A stretch of 64,000 bases of DNA from Eucommia ulmoides (GCA_016647705.1 CM028328.1:46556647-46620646), one strand, 5' to 3'; positions 23,883-36,301 are shown, counted from the stretch's first letter. The notes: generated from the letters alone by a model not told the origin. Made by a program: numbers and translations.

Positions 23883-24100
23883 GTAGTAGGACAAAAAAAA
23901 GAAAAAAGAAAAAAACACTGTGTTCTAGTGTGTGTGAATGTGTGTGTGTCTTGGGTTTATATCTCTATTTTGGTTTGGTATCTATCCCTCCATTCTTTTC
24001 TGTACCTAGAGGTTTTTTGGTAGCGTCCCTATTTGATTATGGTTTTTTTTTTTTTTTTTTTTATCTTCACTTCAGAAATAAATGGGTTACCAGAATAGTA
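23883..24100 (+). other. Probable 3' UTR of the BAG gene
   Basis: After the TAA at 23880-23882 the sequence has a GT-rich stretch (23928-23950), a T run and AGAAATAAAT near 24074-24083, which contains the near-consensus polyadenylation signal AATAAA. The exact cleavage site is not determinable. Confidence 0.4.
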
Positions 24101-24511
24101 AGTGGTATTACTCCTTGCTACTTGTTCTCATTGTGTGCAAGAGTCCCTTAAGTCCTCCACCATTTGTATTGTACTGGTTCTATAGTGAGTATCATATTGA
24201 TATATATAGTTCTGTTATTTGAGAATTAGCTTTTGAAATCCGTCGTACTACCCAACATCTGAATGTGTTGTTTAAAGTACTTTATGCTTTGTTTGGTGCG
24301 ATGGAAAATTTTTGGGGCGGGGGGGTTTGGGCGGCGCAAGAAAGAGGTTCATTTGGAATGAGTAAGCCCTACTTTTATCAACTTGGTATTGAAGGAAAGT
24401 AGGAAAGAAGGAAATATATCTAGGAAGAGTGGAAGATACCTCATCATCCCATTTGGAGTTAAAAAGCAAAAGTAATTGCCGAAAATTTGACATTATGGAC
24501 TTGTTTGCTTA

Positions 24512-26644
24512 GGTGGCGTTTGGTTAATGTTCTTTTTTTTCTCAATCCAACTAGGATGAGTTAAGTTGAATTGAAAATTCTATTCCCTATTGACAACAAA
24601 ATTGTGTATTGTATTTGGTAACGATAATTTTTTTTTTTTTTTTTTTTTTGTACTGAGAACAGAATTGAGTTTGGCAACACATAATTCTGTTTCTTTCCAA
24701 GAAGAAAATTGCGTTTGGTAACGAATTATTCTAGAATTATTTCTATAACAATTGTTTTATTTATTTTTTTATTATTTTTTTTAAATTTATGATTATAAAT
24801 ATCAAATTACAACAAATTCAAAAAAATAAACATTAATTAAAAATAAATATTTAAAAATATTGACATATTAAATTTAAACACTATATATATTGTACAATAA
24901 ATATCTAATTTGATTAAATATAAATTTTGGCAACAAAAATACATTTGTGCGTGTTTTCATAAACAATCAATATACAATAAACAAATAAAAAATATAAATA
25001 ATTTATATCTCAAATTATACAACTGACATCGTCAAACTCTTATCTGAAAATATCAATATATTTAATTACAACCAACTCTTAAACATTAATTCTACAACGT
25101 AAATCTATGGACATTTTGAATCAAAACCAAATTCAAGATATGATACAAAAGTTATATCAAAATCAAAATTGCACAATCTTCTTATTATGAATCAAAATTT
25201 AGTTTCTACACATACAATAGCAAGCTCTTCATACAACAATAAATGTAACAACATAAAATCTAGCACCATAAGCTTCTTTTTGCCAACAATGATCACCGCC
25301 TTCTCATTTTCTCTCTCAGTATTTTCAAGCCGGCATACTTGCAAAAACCAACACAATCATCTTCCATAATTCATCACAACAGAATAGGGAGATAGAGAAA
25401 GAGAGGGAGAGAGACTGATGAATATAATTAACCTTTCCTAGACCTTCATCCTTGTCAACAATTGTAGATGGTTTTCCTCTTTCACCGAAAACTTCCTCAA
25501 ATGCATCACAATCTTTAGCAGCAATACCACTCTTAAAGCTTTGGATGGCATAGTTGTCTTGCATGAATCACCTTGATGAAAGTTAATGACTCATATGAAA
25601 GTTGATATCCTGTCTTTCTACAATGACTAAAATTGAGAGCAGGGATGAATGAATGCAGTGTTTAAGACTACTGATTCACTAGATTTCTGAAATCAAATCC
25701 TAAAATTGTTTCGTGAATGGAATCGATTTCGTCAATGAAACGAAATCGATTTCGAGAACCCAGATGATGAAGGAGAGAGAGAGAGAGAGAGAGACGACAA
25801 TGCTTCGACGACGAACTTATGATGGTTGCTTCGACGACGAACAACGACACTGCTTGGAGGAGACAAACAACGTTGCTTCTTCGCTGGTGGAGAAGAAATG
25901 AAGACGAGAGCAGTGAAAAAGACGAGATATAAGGGAGGCGGTGGGTGTGGGAATTGATTCCTCATTAATAAATGTGTTAATTCCGAGCGTGTACCTCTTT
26001 TGGTGGATTGGGCACAAAAAGAAACTTTTTTTTTTATTCTTTTTTTTTTTAAGTTTTGAAGAATCAATTCTCATTTTTTGGGTTGAGTTGGGTTGAGTTT
26101 TGTATTTGCCAAATGCGTTCCCAAAAATCAATCTCAAAATTTTTGGGTTGGGTTGGATTGAATTGGGTTGGGCACGCTAACCAAACGGGAACTTACAGTT
26201 TTTGTTCTTTAATTCTTGTCTTGGTTACTGTTTCTGTTCCTTAATTCTTGTTCTCGTTCTTAAAATTTTGGGATTAATGTATAGAAACACATTTGGTAAA
26301 TATGTTTTTGTTCCCAAAATTTATGGAGTAATCTGAGATTCCTTAATAATTTGAGAAAAAAAAAAAATTGATTTCTATCACTCCACAAAACTATTCCCAC
26401 TAACACCGTCGGCCACAATACATTTAGATAAAAAAAAAAAGAAAAGAACAAATGTTGCAACCGAATGAGTTTCTTGTTTCTATTCTCATAAATTAAAAGA
26501 AAAAATTTCAGGATAATAGTCATTACCAGATATGTTTCTATTTCCAGAATACTCTAGAAGGAAACAAAATTCTTATGCCATCCATCCCAATATATTGGAA
26601 GTAGAAACATAAAAGTTAAGCAAAAACGCGAACCAAATGCCACC
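24512..26644. mobile_element. Large PIF/Harbinger-like element, 2.1 kb, degenerate
   Basis: The left end GGTGGCGTTTGGTTAATG is preceded by TTA (24509-24511). The right end, read inverted, is GGTGGCATTTGGTTCGCG and is followed by TAG, a degenerate match to the expected duplication. The termini match those of the compact MITE at 28338-28771. Internally there are repeated phrases such as GCGTTTGGTAACG and a second inner pair of inverted ends near 26050-26190 (GGGTTGGGTTG...), suggesting nested copies. A minus-strand exon-like segment lies at 25430-25564. No transposase motif is visible. Confidence 0.5.
25430..25564 (-). other. Exon-like fragment of unknown function inside the Harbinger-like element
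   Basis: Read on the minus strand, 45 residues run from an ATG at 25564 and include AFEEVFGERGKPSTIVDKDE. They are followed by a plausible donor AAG|GTTAAT at 25429. The composition is coding-like and unlike the AT-rich surroundings. I do not recognise the family. Since autonomous PIF/Harbinger elements carry two genes (a transposase and a Myb-like protein), this could be a leftover exon, or a captured host exon. Confidence 0.3.
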
Positions 26645-27626
26645 TAGATGTGTGGTTCAATCACTTTTTAATGTTTTTTTTTTCTCCTTGAAAAAAGATA
26701 ACTTTATACCAATAGTGTATTTATTCATATTTTCTTCAATTTTTTTATTTTTGCTGCCAAAGGGACCTGACCATTAGGGTTCTTCGCTGTTTCAATATAG
26801 TAGAGTAGCGGGTGATGAATAATGATTAAATATTTTATTCTTTATACTTTGCTTCCTTAGAAGGATACAAACTGAAAAAAGTGAACATGGGAGAACAAAG
26901 ACGACTTTTGCTAATCAAATAACTAACCCGCCCACATGATAGAAAGACAACCCTAATAATAATGGGGTGGATATAAAATAGATTTAGTTTTAATCATTTG
27001 AATAAACAAAAGAAAAACAGATACTTGATTTTATTTTCAAGAATGGTGTTTCATTTCGCCGTTTTCGGCTTCCACTTATCTTACATCTCTCATGTCATTT
27101 CACAAAATAAGATTAGAATCAAACTCAATAGAGTTTTCTTTCCCTGCTGATTCTGTCAAGCCAAGTGAGTTTCCCATATTTATCTCATATCAATTTAGTG
27201 ACCGTTCAAATCTCAAAAACATACTCTTTGCATACAAAAGTGAGACTACGTTCATCTGATCATGAACCTCCCTAGAGCTCATTTTTGAGGCATTGTTTAG
27301 GATTTATGAAATCAATATTTAAAACGTCAATACAAGTGGTCAGGATTAAGAATATTTAGTGGCTAAGAAATTAAGTGCAGAGTAAAAAAAATTTGAGAGG
27401 GTGGTCCATTGTACATTACGTTACAGTGAAGATAGTTCTGCTATGATTGTTAAGAGCACCACCTCCTGGATTTGCCTCTTTATAGAGATGCAGTTTCTTG
27501 CAAGTGCCATAAAGCTTTTGATTGGTGCAAAAAAAAGTTTGAAGCAAGAAATCAGGTCAACTTGAATAATTCATATTTCATATTTCTCAAGGTTAAAATT
27601 TATGAATTATTTATAAAGCGAGTTAG
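26645..27626. other. Intergenic, no gene recognised
   Basis: Neither strand shows a coding exon or an RNA gene. The frame at 27472-27660 overlaps the edge of the next element and has no recognisable motif. Confidence 0.5.
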
Positions 27627-28227
27627 TAGAGATAGCAATTCAACCCAAATCAATAGGTAGCCGAACCAAACCGAATCAAACGCTACAATTTTAAAACCAA
27701 TTAAAAAAGTTTTGATTACGGTTTTAATTTTGAAATTGAAAACCGAAGTAGTTTTGATTTTGGTTTTAAGATAGTAACCACGTAACCTAATCGTATACGG
27801 CATTTTAGATATTTTTTTTTATTTTATATATTATCCTCAAATTTTTATTTGTTTACATTTTAACCTCTAGTGTATATATATGTTTTAGGGTTAATTGGGC
27901 CAATTTTAGGGTTTTCATAATTTCTTCCGATATTTTAGTATTGTTTTTGTTTATATATATAAACAATAATTCGCAGTTTCGCGGCGTTTTTGGTTTTATA
28001 TAAAATTTATAAAACCTTAACGGTTTTGCGGTTTTACTTTTGGTTTTGTATAAGATTAAACGGTTCGGTTGCTTCTAGTTTTACATAAAATTAGACGGTT
28101 CAGTTTTATATTCATTTTGTAAAAAAACTATTAGTTTTGGTTTTGGTTTTAGGTTTGGTATACGTCTGACGGTTTTAGTTTTGGTTTTCTGTAAAACGGC
28201 CCAAAACCGAAACTATTGCCATCCCTA
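27627..28227 (+). mobile_element. hAT-like non-autonomous element, most complete copy
   Basis: The 601-bp unit runs from TAGAGATAGCAATTC to GAAACTATTGCCATCCCTA. The inverted termini approximate TAGGGATGGCAA, a known hAT-type terminus. The interior is built of GGTTTTGGTTTT- and AACGGTTTTG-like phrases. An 8-bp target duplication is not clean here. It shares its interior with the copies at 22925-23508, 41852-42540 (inverted) and 51515-52875. Confidence 0.7.
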
Positions 28228-28337
28228 GTAAGGGAAGACGACATTGGAATTTTGAATAATTTATTTGACCTCATTTAGTAATAAATTCTCTTGTGGTCCA
28301 ATAACAGAAAAAACCTGGATAAACTTTGAATGTGTTA

Positions 28338-28771
28338 GGTGGCGTATGGTTAGGGTTTTATGTTTCTGCATTTCGTTCCCTGAGAAATAGGTAAAAAAAA
28401 AAATAAAAAAATTGTTGGTTATGATCCTAGAAAATTGTTACAAAAATCGGAGAAAGAACAAAAACATGTAATATTTGTTTCACTTATTCCAATTATGGTT
28501 CAAGCTTTTTGGGAACAAAACAAGATAACAGAAATTCTAAACAATCACCTCTTTGTCTGTCAATGCCAAAATCTATTTGCCTAGTCTTTGTCGAGGTTTT
28601 CGGTGAACGTGAACGGAAATTTGGTATAAAAAAACACTAAGACAACGTTCGGTTGTATGCAATTGGAGCCTAGAAGTTCGAAACAATCTAAACTTTACAT
28701 GCTTTTATTTTCAATTCCAATTTTGGGACTTGAATTCTGCACTTCCAAATGCAACCTAAACAAATGCCACC
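28338..28771. mobile_element. PIF/Harbinger-like MITE with TTA duplication
   Basis: The 434-bp element starts GGTGGCGTATGGTTAGG and ends CCTAAACAAATGCCACC, inverted repeats matching at most positions. It is flanked by TTA at 28335-28337 and 28772-28774. It has no coding capacity. Its termini match the larger element at 24512-26644, which could be a longer relative. Confidence 0.75.
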
Positions 28772-28774
28772 TTA

Positions 28775-29791
28775 TTTACTGTTGTTTGTTCAATTATTGA
28801 ATTATTGATGAGGCCGGAGAAAGCCAATGTAATAATATACTTTAATAGATCCAAAGTTAAACCAAAAAGTGGAAAAAAGAGTACAAAGTGATTATATTAA
28901 CAATTAAACAACAAAAGCAAGCAATAATTGTGTGCAATCAACTATAAAATATCCAGTTAACTCTTTAAGAGAAGGTCAGTGAAGGAACCACTCTTCCATT
29001 AGAAAAACGTGACCAGGGGATGCAAAAAAAAATCAATTTTGCATTCAGAAAGAATAAAGCTAATAACAACAAGATGCGGGAACAAAATTGAGTCAGATTC
29101 ACTGCTCCTAGGACAATCCTAATCTCTCAGGCAAAAACTGTGAATCTCTTTGTCGTCACTAACTAATACTATGTTTATATGATGGATTCTAAAGGCCTAA
29201 GGGTCTGTTTGGTTTGGAAATCCAGTTTGTGTTGCCAAAAACAGTTTATACAGTGTTTCTGAATATATTTTTTTGTGAGAAGAAATCCTTGAGAAAGTGA
29301 AAACCAGAAAAGATTTTTTCGGTTATAAAAAGATTTCGTTTCTATTTCTCAGTCTTCAACTTGGGTTCTGGGAACCCAAATCTGTTTCAGATACAAAAAC
29401 TTTACATGTGGATTCTCTTTTTAAGCTAAAACGTCAGTAAATGGACTTTCCCTTGACTTAGAAATGCGATATAATTTTATTCAATATTGTAGATGTAAGA
29501 AAGATGAATGAAAATAAGATCTAGTAAAAGAAAATATTCACTTAACATGTCAATCAATTGGTTATCTTTGATGTCTGTTTTAAGAAAGTGAAAGCAAAAG
29601 GACAAACAGTATTGTTCTAGAAGCTGTTTGAACCAAATGAAGAGGAGGAAGTAACATCCGATACATTCAATTGTCTGATTGAAGGTCCTCTTTGTTCATT
29701 TGTTTTCTGTAATTCTAGAACAAAACGACAGTCATTTTAGTTGATTTTATAAGAGAATCGAAATCTACAAATAACCTTCTTAAATCTCCAA
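28775..29791. other. Intergenic, no gene recognised
   Basis: The phrase TAAGGGTCTGTTTGGTTTGG at about 29198-29217 looks like a Harbinger terminus, but no matching inverted end was found. Nothing else is supported. Confidence 0.5.
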
Positions 29792-30420
29792 GGTAACGTT
29801 TGATTGCGTGGAATTGGAATCGGAACAGACACATGTAAAAATCTGAAAATTTACATGTGTTTAGTTCGAATTCTGTAGCGACTCAGGTTTAAGTCACTCT
29901 CAAAAGCCGCCTTGAAATAGGAGGATTACCCGTAAACTTATATATAGCTCAGGATCACGCAACACAACTGATGTGAGATTCAACACGCCCTCACGTGCAG
30001 GGTTTCCTTTTGACAAACCATTGCGAACAGATACTGAGGGGCCCAACATCAATGTGGAATTCAACACGACCCTCACGTGCAAGGTGGCTTTTGACAAACC
30101 ACTGCGAACGGATATCAGGGGCCTATCATTGATGTGAGATTTAATACGCCAAACATCAGACAAAAAGTCCGACTCTGATACCATGTAACAACTCAATGGG
30201 TCTAACTCTCTCTCAAAAGAAGATTTGAAAGAGAAAGATTATCTCTAGACTTATATACAGCTTAGGATCAGGTAACACAAGCAATGTGGGATTCAACATG
30301 CCCTCACGCGCAAGGTTGATTTTGACAAACCACTGTGAATGGATATCCAGGGGGACCATCAATGTGGAATTCAACAAATTCCAATTCCATGGCTTCAATT
30401 CCGCACTCCCAAACACTACC
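29792..30420. mobile_element. MITE split by a TRIM insertion
   Basis: The left part 29792-29873 begins GGTAACGTTTGATTGCGTGG. The right part 30382-30420 ends CCGCACTCCCAAACACTACC. Read inverted, the right end is GGTAGTGTTTGGGAGTGCGG, matching the left end. Both arms also carry AATTGGAAT/ATTCCAATT. The TRIM array at 29874-30376 interrupts it, so the MITE is older. Confidence 0.6.
29874..30376 (-). mobile_element. TRIM retrotransposon array with AATTC target duplication
   Basis: Two short LTRs, 29874-29985 (112 bp) and 30184-30298 (115 bp), both start TGTA.C.ACTCA and end ATTCAACA in + orientation. A minus-strand PBS TGGTATCAGAGT (30172-30183) lies next to the second LTR and matches the initiator-Met type at 11 of 12 bases. 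Non-coding internal units of about 80 bp with CCCTCACGTGCA and TTTTGACAAACCA occur at 29986-30066, 30067-30148 and 30299-30376. The outer ends are flanked by AATTC (29869-29873 and 30377-30381). Lack of any protein and LTRs near 115 bp fit the TRIM class; chained LTR-internal-LTR units are known for TRIMs. Confidence 0.8.
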
Positions 30421-30730
30421 AAAGGAAATCTTGAAAAGCTCACCTATGCTTTCTCACAAAACAGGAAAAAGAAGATTATTCAAAGTTCAAGTACATATTT
30501 AATGAAGAGCCTTTGCTTAAATTGGCTAATGGCTATCAAAAATAATTTTCGTTTTTGCCCATTGTTTCCAAGGTAATTTTCGGTCAAATTTAAAAGTTTC
30601 CCAAGTAAGAAGCAGCTATTGCATGTAACGGAGAAACTACACCCTAGCACTATTGATTGATTGATGCTTCCCAATATCTGAGGCATTACTATCTATTTAG
30701 GAGGTTTATCATAATTATAATTCATACAGC

Positions 30731-31079
30731 ATGTTAGAGATTGTGTCACATGAGAAGTTCCAAATGCCATATAAATTTAAAACAAATGATAATTCGCTAT
30801 GTGCTCGAGTACTTGTTGAAAAGGATCCAAGAGAATTGGGCTTCACGGTGGTTGGTACTCGACTACCTAAGCATCTTGTGCTTTTGCCCTCAAAAGAGCC
30901 GCCGCCGAAGTCAAATTGTCTGTTGCAGGAATAGTTGGTAGCAAATTGAAGAGAGGGACACGAAGAACGTTAGAAAGAGGGAATATCTCACTGGCTGTTG
31001 GTACTTGTAGTCACCGGTACATTTTATTGGTATTGAGGAGCCATTTAAAAAACCAACAGACATGCCTAAAAGAGCTGGT
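30731..31079 (+). other. Coding-like fragment of unknown function
   Basis: A 67-residue frame from 30731 includes HEKFQMPYKF and GFTVVGTRLPKHLVLLPSKE and has fairly even codon use, unlike the AT-rich frames around it. A second frame follows at 30916-31113. I do not recognise either. The chromovirus inserted at 31080 follows directly; the sequence that was originally contiguous resumes at 36831. This may be a gene fragment or chance. Confidence 0.2.
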
Positions 31080-31559
31080 TGTAACGCCCCTTACACATTG
31101 GCCTTCCTACTAGAGGAATTCTCTACGCATGGAAGGTAAGTCTTGTATATAGGGTCCCATTTTCTAGAATATTCTAGGATATTGTAGAGAAATGTGGAGC
31201 ATCCTAAACACCTCATTTTCTAGAATTTTCTTATGTATATCTAGTATAATTCTCTAGATGATTGATTGTATCCGTTAGATCGAAATGATCTCGGCCGTTC
31301 ATTGTAAGGCCTTTGGCCTATATAACGGGGAAGAAGTTCATTTTCTCCTCACCAAGTTGGAATCAAGCAATACAAGCTTTCATTCTCCCAAGCTCTCTCT
31401 TGCTCTCCTATTCTTGTAAGCTCTCTAGATTCCCTTACTTTCTTTCTTCTCAAAGTTGATTTGGTTGTTTGTCTTGGTAAGGCTTATTTAGCAATTCCAA
31501 GTGGTTGGAATCGAGACTAAGTGTCACATGGTTACTTCGGGAAAAGTAAGTCTGTGACA
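31080..31559 (+). repeat. 5' LTR of the chromovirus
   Basis: 480 bp, TGTAACGCCCC to GTGACA. TATATAA at 31319-31325, in the context GGCCTATATAACGGGG, is the likely core promoter of the element. Compared with the 3' LTR it lacks about 28 bp after TCTTGTATATA. Confidence 0.9.
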
Positions 31560-31561
31560 AC

Positions 31562-31573
31562 TGGTATCAGGGC
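31562..31573 (+). other. Primer-binding site, initiator-Met tRNA type
   Basis: TGGTATCAGGGC lies three bases after the 5' LTR and matches the plant initiator-Met PBS TGGTATCAGAGC at 11 of 12 positions. Minus-strand DNA synthesis would be primed here. Confidence 0.85.
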
Positions 31574-31600
31574 TCGAGGCGTTAAGCTTGGACTGTGGCG

Positions 31601-32830
31601 ATGGCATCAACCGGAACATCCAACGTGGAGGAGCCTGTAATGGAACGCCGCAGGGAGGAGAGTCGCCCCGCTACCCGTCAAGGTAAGAGAAACAAGTCTA
31701 AGGACCTTATCTCAAGCCTTGGGGGACAAGTGACTAGCCTGGAAGAGATGACGGTGAAAGCGACGTCCGACTTCGAGAATATGGGGCAACATCTTGATGG
31801 CTTCAAGGTAGAAGAGAAAGCCATTAACGAAGTGATGAAGGTGTCCCTCTGCGAACTTGGTGACTCCCTACGGGGTGAGGTACGTGCACAGCATAAAGAA
31901 ACACTTTGAAAGTGAAATTTCCAACATTCGGGGTGAGTTGGAGAAAAGCCTTAGAAGTTACTATGGAGGTGAACTCTCCAAGATTTAGGCGGAATTGGAG
32001 GAGGCCCGATCGGATTGGGCTCTGTGCAAGCGGGCGGTATCGTCAGGGATTAATACCACTCGCGAGGTTTCGGACCTCGACATTCCGAAACCGAACACTT
32101 TCTCGGGCAGGCGGAACGCTCAAGAATGAGACAACTTTATTTGGGGGTTGGAACGATATCTCGTTGCCAAAGGGATGGTATGCGAGACCTCAAAGATCAA
32201 CAACGTGGTAACGTACCTTACAGACGCAACACTACTATGGTGACGCCGGAAAGAAGAAGAAATTTCCAAAGGTATGTGTGTGATTAATATGCTTGATGAT
32301 TTCAAAAGAGAAATAAAAAAATAATTTTATCCTGAGAATGCCGAAGCGGAAGCAAGGGGTAAGCTATGCCGGCTAAAACAAACGGGATCTATCTCTGATT
32401 ACGTGAAAGAATTCACAATTCTAACACTGGAGATCCTTGATATGGCCGACAAGAATAAATTATTCTACTTCCTTGATGGGTTACAAAATTGGGCCAAGAC
32501 GGAATTGACGGGTCGAGGTGTGCAAGACCTCTCTACCGCTATAGCCGTAGCCGAATCGCTAATCAACTATAGTTTAAGGGGCGGAACCACTAAGGCGAAA
32601 GACAAGCTCAGAAGGTACAATCAAGGCCAAGGTGAGGGAGACCACGGATCCTCCCAAAGTGGCCATGAAAATCAGGATGCTGGGGGTCACAAACACTCGT
32701 CCTCGTCTTCGAAGGGAGGTCATGGAGTGCCAAGGATTGTTCACAGCCCAGAACCAATTGTTTCATTTGCGATGGATCACATTGGGTGCGTGAATGTCCC
32801 AAACGAAAAGAGCTAAGCGCCATGACAATG
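31601..32830 (+). pseudogene. Chromovirus gag pseudogene
   Basis: Gag forms the capsid-like particle. The start is MAMASTGTSN at 31601 (an in-frame GCG-ATG pair begins near 31595). The first frame breaks at about 31909, text continues in another frame to 32211, and a third piece (32403-32816) has YVKEFTILTLE and FLDGLQNWAKTEL, typical gypsy Gag capsid helices. A zinc-knuckle-like CFICDGSHWVRECPKRKE straddles 32758-32808 across a frame change. At least two frameshifts and stops destroy it. Its capsid wording resembles the Gag of the element at 41803-48148. Confidence 0.85.
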
Positions 32831-35800
32831 GAGTACGAGGAACAACACAAGCAACAACAGGACGAGTTACATATGGGCTCCTTTCGTGTACTGAATGCTA
32901 TTATGGCAAAGTGCTCCGGGCAAGAAGCTTCGTCAAAGGGGCTGATGTTTGTCGAAGCCAAGATTAATGGAGTGCTCACTAAGGTCCTTATCGATACCGG
33001 GGCAAGCCACAATTTCGTCTCATTGGCTGAGGCAAGGAGATTGGAGCTTAAATTCGTTAAGGAAGGGGGAACGTTGAAGGCCATAAACTTGGCGGCCCAA
33101 CCACTATATGGAGTGGCACGAGGCGTATGTGCCAACATCGGATAATGGGAAGGAACGATGGATATGTCGGTGGTACCAATGGACGATTTCAAAGTTGTGA
33201 TTGGCATGGAGTTCCTCGATAAGGTAAATGCTTTCCCTATTTCTTTCGCTAATTCAGTATATATCATGAATAGCGGCAAGGCTTGCATGGTCTCCGCGGA
33301 ACGTGCTGCCAAGAATGAGAAATAAGCTTTGTTTGCTATACAATTCAAAAAAGCATCCAAGAAGTGGGGAGCCAGTTACTTTGTGGTACTGAAAGAAACA
33401 ACAGCCGGCAGACAAGTGTGCAGGGCAGGGTGGTCGCTGATCGGAAACTCGGCCCATAGTACCCGACCTGTCCAACGTCCCAAGAAACATCAAAGTAGTC
33501 CTTGATGAGTTCAAGGACGTTATGCCGAAGGAGCTGCTGAAGAGGCTACCACCCTGCAGAGAGGTGGATCACAAAATCGAGCTGGAACCGAGTGCCAAAC
33601 CTTCGGCCATGGCACCCTATTGAATGTCGCCTCTTGAGCTTGAAGAATTGAGGAGACAATTAAAGGAATTATTGGACGCCGGACACTTGCGAGTGTCTAA
33701 AGCACCATACGGGGCATCGATGTTGTTTCAGAAAAAGAAGGACGGCTCATTAAGTATGTGCATCGACTATTGGGCACTCAACAAGATCACAATCAAGAAC
33801 AAGTACCTGATTCCTTAGATCGGCTCGCCAAGGCCCGGTACTTCACGAAGTTGGACTTATGCTCTGGGAACTACCAAGTCTGGATTGCCGAAGGAGACGA
33901 GTCTAAAACGACGTGTGTAACAAGGTACGATTCTTTCGAATTCGTGGTCATGCCCTTCAGTCTCACCAATGCACCGGCCACATTTTGCACCTTAATGAAC
34001 AAGATTTTCCACTCGTTCCTTGATCAGTTCGTCGTAGTCTACTTGGATGATATCCTCATTTATAGCAAGACGTTGGACGAACATGTCCAACATCTCAAAC
34101 AAATCCTCCAAATACTGTGCGAAATGAGCTTTACATTAAGGTGGAAAAATGTTCCTTTGCACAAGAAGAAGTGTCTTTCCTTGGTCACAAGGTGCGACAA
34201 GGGAAGATCATGATGGAGACATTCAAGGTGAAGGCGGTTCAGGACTGGGAACCGCCTACAAAAGTAACGGAGTTGCGCTCATTCTTGGGACTTGTTAATT
34301 ATTACCGGCGCTTCATCCAGAGTTTTTCTGCCCGATCTGCCCCGCTTACCGACCTCTTAAAGAAAGGCAAGACATGGGAATGGTCTCAGAAGTACCAAAA
34401 TGCCTTCGCCAATTTGAAGAAGGTTGTCTCAGAAGAACTAGTCTTATGTTTGCCCAAGTACTCCAAGCCATATGAGGTACTTTGCTATTGGAGGGGTTCT
34501 TGTGTAGGAGGGACATCCAGTGGCGTACGAAAGTCGGAAATTAAATGAAACCGAGAGGCGCTATACGGTCCAAGAGAAAGAAATGACCGCCATTGTTCAT
34601 TGCCTACGAACTTGGAAACATTACCTCTTGGGGACTCACTTTGTTATCATGACCGACAATGTTGCCACTAGCTATTTCCAAATACAGAAGAAATTGAGTC
34701 CAAAGCAAGCACGGTGGCAGGATTTTCTTGCAGAATTTGACCACCGGCTGGAGTACAAACCTGGACGAGTGAATGTGGTAGCGGATGCTTTAAGTCGTAA
34801 GGCCGAACTAGCATCTATTAGTAGTCCCAAATGCCCATTGCTAGATCGCATCAAGGAGGGACTACAGCATGATCCCCTAACCAAGAGTTTTGTTAGCATG
34901 GCCAACGAAGGGAAGACGCGACACTTTTGGCTAAGGGACGATCTTCTGTACACGAAGGGGGACAGGCTTTATGTCCCTAAGTGGCAAAACCTTTGGAAGG
35001 AGTTAATGAAGGAAAGCCACGATTCGAAGTGGGCTGGACATCGCTGCATGAGACGCACCATGGCGTTAATAGAGGATGCTTACTATTGGCCTTGTATGTA
35101 GGACGACATAGAGGCCTACGGCAGGACTTGTCTTGTCTGTCAGCAAGACAAGGTGGAACAACAACACCCAACGAGATTGTTAGAACCTCTGCCCATACCG
35201 GAGCGACCATAGGAGACTGTCTCCATGGACTTCATATCGGCGCTACCGAAATCAGAAGGCTGTAGGAGCATTGTGGTAGTAGTCGATCGATTAAGCAAGT
35301 ATGCCACTTTCATCCCAACACCAACTGACTGTACTGCAGAGGAGGCAACCCGACTCTTCTTGAAAAATGTGGTGAAACTATAGGGAGTTCCTCAACATAT
35401 TGTTAGTGGTCGAGATCCTCGATTCACTGGCTGATTATGGACGGAGTTGTTCAAGCTACTAGGACGAACTTGGACTTCTCAACAAATTTTCATCCACAAA
35501 CCGATGGGCAGACGGAGAGGATCAATGCCTTGCTGGAGCTATACTTACGGCACTATGTGAGTGCCAACCAAATGGATTGGGCCAAACCACTCAACGTGGC
35601 TCAATTCTCGTATAATTTGCAAAAGTGCGAGGCGACTAATTAAAGCCCTTTTGAGATTGTTACGGGAAGGCAACCTTTGACGCCCAATGCCTTAGCAACA
35701 AGCTATGATGGGAAGAGTCCGGCAGCGCACAAATTTGCTAAGGTGTAGAACGAACAAACCGATATGGTTAGGGCGTACCGAGACAAAGCAGCCAAGAAAA

Positions 35801-36300
35801 TGAAGAAATGGGCGGACAAGTCTAGACGGCCGTTGGAGTTCAATGAAGGGGACTTGGTTTTTGTGAAACTTTTGCCACAACAATTCAAATCTCTGAGGAA
35901 AGTTTACAAGGGCCTTGTTTGGCATTACGAGGGCCCGTTTCCAGTGATAAAACATATGGGGAAGGTCTCCTACAAACTCCTTTTCCCACCCAAGTTAAAG
36001 ATACACTATGTCTTTCACGTCAGTTTCTTAAAGCCATATCATGAAGACATGGAAGATTTGGGACGCGGGGTATCACAACGAGCGCCAATTGCGGTAGTCA
36101 CCTCTTTCGACAAAGAGGTTGATTGCATACTAGCCGATCGGGTCATACGGAGGAGAGGCGTGCCAAATTACCATGGGTATTTGGCCAAGTGGAAGAACCT
36201 GCCAGATAGTGAAGCGAGCTGGGAACATGAAGACCAACTTTGGCAATTCGCGAATCACATCCAGAGGTTCAAGGATAAAGGCACGACGAGGGCATCGTGA
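32786..36300 (+). pseudogene. Chromovirus pol pseudogene: PR, RT, RNase H, IN, chromodomain
   Basis: Protease: VLIDTGASHNF (Asp-Thr-Gly, about 32985-33020). RT: begins near 33624, catalytic YLDD at 34040-34051, connection YYRRFIQSFS (about 34300). RNase H: MAYESRKLNETERRYTVQEK from 34520. Integrase: a His-His-Cys-Cys zinc finger crossing 35010-35150 with an in-frame stop at 35099-35101, core Asp in VVDRLSKYATF, second Asp in SGRDPRFTG, Glu in QTDGQTERI. The last 60 residues (about 36112-36273) form a chromodomain with YHGYLAKWKNLP and ASWEHEDQLW. Breaks include a deletion near 33818 that removes part of RT, frame changes near 34117 and 34500, and stops in integrase. The final frame (35764-36300) is intact. 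Confidence 0.9.
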
Positions 36301-36301
36301 G

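Noticed and set aside
29198-29640. Another Harbinger MITE starting TAAGGGTCTGTTTGG
   Set aside because: No matching inverted right end with a TAA duplication could be found.
30731-31113. End of a conserved housekeeping enzyme
   Set aside because: The wording is coding-like, but I could not match it to a family with confidence, so it is listed only as an unknown fragment.
32608-33360. The longest open frame on the minus strand, 250 codons
   Set aside because: It lies antisense to the chromovirus gag-protease region, whose plus-strand reading has clear zinc-knuckle and protease motifs. The minus frame shows no domain.
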